From: an uncultured Halomicronema sp.
Lineage (GTDB): Bacteria > Cyanobacteriota > Cyanobacteriia > Phormidesmidales > Phormidesmidaceae
Direction of reading: 5' to 3'
Assembly (NCBI GenBank): GCA_937899725.1
Contig: CALCCA010000076.1
Span: forward strand, 1 to 39,861
DNA length: 39,861 bases
How positions within the stretch are numbered: position 1 is the first letter of the stretch; every line of letters starts with the position of its first letter. The notes under the pieces are model-generated. The model did not search any database, was not told the origin of the DNA, and saw only the letters and a program-made list of their open reading frames with translations. Positions 36,001 through 39,861 of the stretch are shown here, in pieces. The translations under genes were made by a program, and so were the position numbers.

Positions 36001-36838
36001 TGAAGACAACAGTATCCTATCTGAAGCTAATGCACTAGGTCTGCGTCTAGATAATCCTTCTGTTTCTATCAGTGGCGCACTCGATGATGGGTTCTTTGAT
36101 TTCTCTGAAAGCGTAGATTTTTACTCGTTTAATCTCGAAGCCGGACAGACAGTTAGTTTAGATATCAACACTGAGGAGTTTTTGACTGAGGAGATTAGCA
36201 CTAGGCCCCTTTTGTATCCAGAGTTTGTCAATGTCCTTCAGAAACCTGATACAGAGCTGCGGTTATTTGATGCAGAGGGTAATGAACTTGCTGCCAATAA
36301 TGACGGTGCTGCCCCTGATGAAGTCTTCTCTCGCGACCCGTTCATTGAGTACACTGCTGAAACCGCAGGGACTTACTACGTAGGCGTCAGTCAACTGGGT
36401 AATCGCAACTATAACCCTAATGTCCTCAGAAGCGGCAGCGGCTGGACCTTCCCAGAGGTTGGCGTTTTCTTCGGCCCCTACAAACTCACTGCCACCCTTA
36501 CCGAGGGCGACACCTCGCCGTCTACGGGCGACCTCACGGGTACTGATGCTGCCGACACGCTGGTGGGCGATGCCGGTGACAACCTTCTCGATGGACTGCA
36601 GGGCGACGACATTTATACGGGTGGGGCCGGGGCCGACCAGTTCGTCCTAGGTCTCGCCCAGGGCGTGGACACCATCACCGACTTTGAGATCGGCGTTGAC
36701 CAGATCAAGCTGGGTGGGCTGACACCCAGTGGCGTAAGGTTCTTTGAGTTGAGTGACGACACCCTGGTGCTGACCAACAGCAACGAGCTGATCGGTGTGG
36801 TGCAGGGCGTTACCGGTCTTGACAGCGTGTTTGCGTAG
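33077..36838 (+). CDS. Calx-beta/PPC/RTX secreted-type protein, cassette 4
   Basis: 1253 residues from the ATG at 33077, 10 nt after GGAG (33063-33066). The in-frame reading back to 33002 covers the leader and is rejected. Domain order as in cassette 2: Calx-beta-like, Pro-rich linker, Calx-beta-like, PPC-like, three Calx-beta-like, PPC-like, RTX. The PPC-like parts have their own variants (GDRFPSSVGVALDLQIYDAE; NTEEFLTEEISTRPLLYPEF). The RTX run differs slightly (GTDAADTLVGDAGDNLLDG) and the C-terminus ends LDSVFA, one Ser shorter than LDSSVFA. No cysteine or signal peptide seen. Presumed type I-secreted Ca2+-binding extracellular protein under the regulator at 31865. Confidence 0.9.
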   Translation: MPQASLSTSTSFDGELNALVEDQGTALTVRFDLDEPAPEGGLRVYVDSEVEQIINRLDLPRFVASPTLENIALDSLATNFDNSGFAVTINEGATFGSFTINVFDNPEPDTFLPETFDGLVEAALSLRTQSEVDPADQNDITELGNYTVNPNAASSTVIFADDASQLMDTPEPSEPPTPPMPDGLQVSLFTGPDYLIEDEGTVSAHAFLATNGVIPEGGLVVSVDAPNLSEFDLAGISVEGGEIAAVRDGGFDLRMLEYTTLVNLPIANDGETEAEETATFSLAAGDGYKINENYSGGTFNLVDTRDDIPRGVVTEPNDIISEAVDTRINSENPSFSGSDGIYFDIGNRYLNDDGTYTYIDYTEDVDVYKVDLSAGSTIAIETFGDRFPSSVGVALDLQIYDAEGNQLQDYIINSSNAPAAPDKLFGGTTRTAAEETNIYHEFTASEDDSYYIAIGTELQVQNFFGEDTLGSFYDPLMPGFGSGNRAFYGEYTVEIDLLTEDNPRKTGIPTPPASNPNVTNPLTLSLSASPTTVDSEGNLTNAVVESVEEGERSSVNFTIRAEGEIPEEGIEFVLNSNVNLFDYVSLIGQSTLPSTIGGQSLGAFYNEEGVPTGIRLLIEEPTMVVNYEAANNEPLGFLGNLFDKFEPLETDGAEEVSFFLQPGDGYEVVPESSAVEVTYYDSLADVPDSIGGGTSSIVVGVTASETELVETEGTETTITFSLSEPPPEEGVTIFVTSEQDPLVGSALSQFDVLEAEIEGGNFPIPNSDNSGFFFTATEQTATITLSVFDELTVDSPLPPETFQEGILALDFALQPQAGYIIDSNASEINFTIKDNPDSKIQVSLTGSTEIDEGGTTLIESEGTVSVHTFSLSAPPPEGGLTVSVDAPSLSDFDLDAIAVQGGTIAAVRDDGFDLTITEAEAVISLPILDDGVAEGSETASFVLEPSDTYEINQRAAIANFDLADTVDQVAISEEVEDNSILSEANALGLRLDNPSVSISGALDDGFFDFSESVDFYSFNLEAGQTVSLDINTEEFLTEEISTRPLLYPEFVNVLQKPDTELRLFDAEGNELAANNDGAAPDEVFSRDPFIEYTAETAGTYYVGVSQLGNRNYNPNVLRSGSGWTFPEVGVFFGPYKLTATLTEGDTSPSTGDLTGTDAADTLVGDAGDNLLDGLQGDDIYTGGAGADQFVLGLAQGVDTITDFEIGVDQIKLGGLTPSGVRFFELSDDTLVLTNSNELIGVVQGVTGLDSVFA

Positions 36839-36839
36839 A

Positions 36840-36906
36840 TGGGAGTAGAGGATAGGGAACAGGGAACAGGGAACAGGGCATTAGTCTTGCCTGTCACCTG
36901 TCACCT
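36840..36906. repeat. Heptamer repeat tract after cassette 4
   Basis: GGGAACAGGGAACAGGGAA, then inverse-type CCTGTCACCTGTCACC. Confidence 0.6.
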
Positions 36907-36926
36907 AAGATCGACTTGAACCATTC

Positions 36927-36961
36927 ATCCGGCTGTCCTCATTTGAGCCAGTCGGATTTTT
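36927..36961 (+). terminator. Rho-independent terminator, cassette 4
   Basis: ATCCGGCTG/CAGTCGGAT stem followed by five T, preceded by the conserved CTTGAACCATTC. Confidence 0.77.
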
Positions 36962-37026
36962 GTGCGACTAGATCTGGCGCGATCGCCCAACCCGATTAGA
37001 GTCCTTGGAGAGAGTGATGGCATGAA

Positions 37027-37047
37027 CTTGCAAACTTTGCAAAAGTC
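37027..37047 (+). promoter_or_regulatory. Orphan copy of the cassette regulator promoter motif
   Basis: CTTGCAAACTTTGCAAAAGTC matches the motif that precedes each cassette AraC gene, and follows a cassette terminator as in cassette 3, but no AraC gene follows. Possibly the remnant of a lost fifth cassette. Confidence 0.4.
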
Positions 37048-37108
37048 ACAAAGTCATCAAAGTCGCCTGACTAATAAGAAAGAAAATCAATAGAAACGAT
37101 TGTCTTCA

Positions 37109-37141
37109 CGCCAAGTTCATGAATCAGCCATGAACTTGGCG
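37109..37141. repeat. Perfect 13-bp inverted repeat
   Basis: CGCCAAGTTCATG and CATGAACTTGGCG separated by AATCAGC. No T run follows, so it is not an obvious terminator. Could be an operator, the end of a small RNA, or a mobile-element remnant. Confidence 0.6.
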
Positions 37142-37861
37142 CTTTGCCTGTCATGCCTGGAACTTCTTGGCATGGCAAGGGTCTTAGAAATAAAGTCCCG
37201 AAATGGTCAGCAATGCGACCTTTTTGCTTGAATCGCCGCTGTCCGGTGGATATACGCAGCGCTTCACTATAACTTTACACATCTCATGTGAGAATCCGAA
37301 AATGCCGTGATAGCATTTATATGAAATTATTGAGAGCTACTCCCAATAAGGAGGTGGATTCCCCAATTCCCGTTCGTCTGAGCGTTGGTTGGGTGCAGAC
37401 TGAGTCCCTTAGTCGGTTTCGAGTAACTTGTGGGGTTTTATACGCATCCATTTTTCTGGTTTTAAAAGAGTTTCAGGATTCAGGGTGTTTATCTCAATGG
37501 CGTTGAAGGCATGGCTGTAGCAGCGATCGCTCATGAGTCGCCCGGTGATGGCCTAGGCTTTTTGGAGCTTGATGCCAACCAGTCCACTTGCAAAAGGTCA
37601 CTCTCAGCATATTGATTGGGTGATTCAAGTGAGTGGCTAGGTGCCACTAGAAGTCGCAATCTCAGCCGATGCGATCGCGCTCACCCATTTACATGAACAA
37701 TCTTTTTGTCTCACAACAAGTTGACGCTGATGGTTAATCGATTGGCCCAGCTCTAGGGCTTTGGCGTTTGCATTTGTCCGTTACAGCGAAAAAGCTGCTC
37801 AACCCGTTCGTTCAGTTTCGATTTCATTATCCCTAGTCACTTTAGTCAGGACTTAATTTTG

Positions 37862-39861
37862 ATGCTTTTGACTTCACCTACATCGACCCAGTTGAGGGGC
37901 GATCGCTCCACTGATCAAGCACTTGTCATTCTGGATGCAAGTATCGATTATTTGCCTCAGCTACTGGCTGATTTATCCTCAGTAGACTGGCTCGTGCTCG
38001 ATGCGTCAGCCGATGGCATCACCCAAATCACCGCCGCGTTGCAAGCCCGGCAGTCGGTCTCCAGTCTGCACATCGTGTCTCACGGCACCGCCGGTAGTTT
38101 GCAGCTTGGCAGCAGTCAGCTTTCCCTCGCCACGACAAGCCACTATGCCCAGCAGCTAAAGGCTTGGGCCACCGTGCTGCAAGGTCGCGATATCTTGCTA
38201 TACGGCTGTCAGGTCGCCCAAGGGGCCTTGGGGCAGCTTTTCCTCCAGCAACTGCACCAGCTGACCGGCGCTAATCTGGCGGCCTCGGAACAACAGGTTG
38301 GGCAAACGGCAGACCAAACCAACTGGGGGTTAGAAACCCAGTTAGGGCAGGTGAAAACCCCCATCATCTTCTCTGAGACCCTACAGACCAGCTATCCCAG
38401 CAATTTCGAAACGGTCAACTTCAGCGTCAGTACCAACACGCTGATTGAAAGTGAAGGCACTCCTTTCAGTTTTAACTTTACGGTTGACGGCCCCATTCCA
38501 ACCGGCGGCAGCGTCGTTCGCTTCGAAGCCGATCGCCCGAATGCTATCAGTCAATGGAACCTCTTTGCACTGGAGTTCACCGGGCTGGCTGGTCAGCCCG
38601 TCGATGTTTCGCCTAACCTCGATTTTTCGGCCTTTGAAGTGACCATCATTGAGCCCACTGCCAGTGTCAGTCTGCCGGTGTTCAACGACTTTACCCCTGA
38701 CGGTCCCGATGTTTATACCTGGACGGCTTCTGCTGTTTCGCCTGGCACCACTGTCAACACGGTCGGTTCCACTACCACGACGATTTTTGATGATCCCAGT
38801 CAAGTTCCCCCACCCCCACCCCCTGCCAACACTGCTCCAGTAGCAGACAGTGACAGCTACGCCACCGACTTTGATACGGCGCTCACGATTGATGCGGGTA
38901 ACGGCGTGCTGAATGGTGATACCGATGCCGATGGCGATGCGCTCACCGCCGCTCTGATCAGCGGCCCCAGTAACGGCAGCGTCACCCTCAACGGCGATGG
39001 CTCCTTTACTTACACCCCCAACGCTGGCTTCAGCGGCGACGACAGTTTCACCTACCAAGCCAATGATGGGACCGATGATTCTAGCCCGGCGACCGTGACA
39101 GTGAGCGTCGGTGCCCCGCCTGCCCTGCCAGAAGTGAGTCTGACGTCTGATATTACTACTCTTGTGGAAGACGAGGGTACAGAGGTCACCTTTACCATTA
39201 GTTTGAGTGAGCCGCCTCCGGCTAGCGGCCTGTTGGTTGACATTGGTACGGGTGAAACCTTTGCCCTCGGGGACTTTGATATCTTTGCCCCGCCGCCCCA
39301 AGCCTCTGCCACTGGCGGCCAGTTGGTCGGCGGCTTTCCCGATAATAGCGGCTTCACCTTTGCCGTTTTAGAGCAAACTGCCACAGTCACTCTGCCAGTT
39401 TTCGACGACCCCGATCGCACTGAGGATGGCACGGTCACGGATCCCGATGGCCCGTTGCGAAATGATGATATCGGTGAAGAACAGACTACCTTCTCGCTCT
39501 TGCCAGGAGATGGCTACACCATCAATTCGGGCGCTAGCTCAGTTACCCTGACGCTCAAAGACACCAACGTAGTCACCCCGGTAAACACCCCACCGGTGGC
39601 GGATGATGATAGCTACAGCACCGCTTTTGCTACGCCGCTGACCGTCGATGCTGCCAGTGGCGTGCTAGATGGTGATACAGATGCCGATGGCGATGCGCTA
39701 ACTGCCGCCATTGCCACTGATCCCAACGGCGGCACCGTCACCCTCAGCGACGATGGTTCATTTACCTATACGCCGAACGCGGGCTTCAGCGGTGACGATA
39801 GCTTTACCTACACTGTGAGTGATGGCGAGGGCGGCACTGATACCGCAACCGTGACGGTGAC
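37862..39861 (+). CDS. DUF4347 / Calx-beta / cadherin-like giant protein, 3' end beyond window
   Basis: Open from the ATG at 37862 to the window end, 666 codons and still in frame. AGGA (37848-37851) lies 10 nt before the ATG. Residues ~20-170 are a DUF4347 domain (LVILDASIDYLPQLL, LHIVSHGTAG, LLYGCQVAQG) with H74 and C116 in positions resembling a caspase-like His/Cys pair; catalysis is unproven. Then a Calx-beta-like domain (~183-315), PPPPPP linker, a cadherin/VCBS-like repeat (~322-416, DTDADGDALTAA, GSFTYTPNAGFSGDDSFTY), a Calx-beta-like domain (~421-567) and a second cadherin-like repeat (~573-666) cut by the window. DUF4347 commonly heads giant surface or secreted adhesins. Its terminal half cannot be judged. 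Confidence 0.88.
   Translation, partial: MLLTSPTSTQLRGDRSTDQALVILDASIDYLPQLLADLSSVDWLVLDASADGITQITAALQARQSVSSLHIVSHGTAGSLQLGSSQLSLATTSHYAQQLKAWATVLQGRDILLYGCQVAQGALGQLFLQQLHQLTGANLAASEQQVGQTADQTNWGLETQLGQVKTPIIFSETLQTSYPSNFETVNFSVSTNTLIESEGTPFSFNFTVDGPIPTGGSVVRFEADRPNAISQWNLFALEFTGLAGQPVDVSPNLDFSAFEVTIIEPTASVSLPVFNDFTPDGPDVYTWTASAVSPGTTVNTVGSTTTTIFDDPSQVPPPPPPANTAPVADSDSYATDFDTALTIDAGNGVLNGDTDADGDALTAALISGPSNGSVTLNGDGSFTYTPNAGFSGDDSFTYQANDGTDDSSPATVTVSVGAPPALPEVSLTSDITTLVEDEGTEVTFTISLSEPPPASGLLVDIGTGETFALGDFDIFAPPPQASATGGQLVGGFPDNSGFTFAVLEQTATVTLPVFDDPDRTEDGTVTDPDGPLRNDDIGEEQTTFSLLPGDGYTINSGASSVTLTLKDTNVVTPVNTPPVADDDSYSTAFATPLTVDAASGVLDGDTDADGDALTAAIATDPNGGTVTLSDDGSFTYTPNAGFSGDDSFTYTVSDGEGGTDTATVTV

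Larger units (their letters stand above)
36962..37861. other. 900-bp non-coding stretch with orphan promoter motif
   Basis: No gene is supported here. It starts like the other post-terminator spacers and holds an AraC-type promoter motif (37027-37047), a strong inverted repeat (37109-37141), a weaker hairpin CATGCC...GGCATG just after it (about 37151-37176), a GCGATCGC near 37523, and the ribosome site AGGA (37848-37851) of the next gene. A 72-codon open stretch at 37288-37506 has no protein-like features. Confidence 0.5.

Noticed and set aside
11316-36906. Heptamer tracts considered as a CRISPR array
   Set aside because: Units are 7 bp, contiguous and degenerate, with no spacers and no cas genes. 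They are short tandem repeats known in cyanobacterial genomes.
37288-37506. 72-codon open stretch in non-coding DNA
   Set aside because: GTG start without ribosome site, no domain or membrane pattern, and it sits in a stretch rich in hairpins. Not supported as a gene.
38381-39301. Antisense open frame (306 codons) opposite the DUF4347 protein
   Set aside because: The sense strand has continuous DUF4347, Calx-beta and cadherin-like domains; the antisense product has no recognisable feature.

Overview
The window looks like cyanobacterial DNA. Evidence: many HIP1-type GCGATCGC octamers, GGGAACA-type heptamer repeats, cloverleaf-like dispersed palindromes, and very large cysteine-free, acidic Calx-beta/RTX proteins of the kind filamentous cyanobacteria encode. 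Base composition is moderate. I see no tRNA, rRNA or CRISPR array.

Layout. 1-239: palindrome and leader. 240-4160: secreted-type protein with two serine beta-lactamase-like domains, the first nested inside a Calx-beta-like domain. 4274-6281: AraC-family regulator followed by a SAM methyltransferase. 6572-11315: cassette 1 (AraC regulator, then Calx-beta/PPC/RTX protein). 11971-16524: a sixth RTX-tailed protein with PPC, Calx-beta, TIGR03118-like and Ca-binding repeat modules. 16873-22006: cassette 2. 22392-29031: cassette 3, whose AraC gene is split by a complete IS66-family element (22764-24339) with an 8-bp target duplication. 29298-31674: small hypothetical protein, MFS transporter, convergent O-methyltransferase. 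31865-36838: cassette 4. 36962-37861: long non-coding stretch with an orphan regulator-type promoter and a strong inverted repeat. 37862 to the window end: start of a DUF4347/Calx-beta/cadherin-like giant protein.

How it works together. Four tandem cassettes share one plan: a promoter with two TTGCAAA-type motifs; a roughly 336-residue PchR-like AraC regulator without a visible Shine-Dalgarno site; a pair of direct repeats with 21-bp period; a TANNAT -10 box without a -35 box; a 5-bp palindrome over the predicted transcript start; a GGAG ribosome site; a 1071-1270 residue exported protein; heptamer repeats; and a conserved Rho-independent terminator. The operator repeats keep an ATC(C/G)G half but differ in the other half. 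The regulators keep the first HTH recognition helix but differ in the second. I infer four duplicated, specificity-diverged regulator-operator-exoprotein units, possibly for conditional display of alternative surface or matrix proteins. Ligands and function are unknown.
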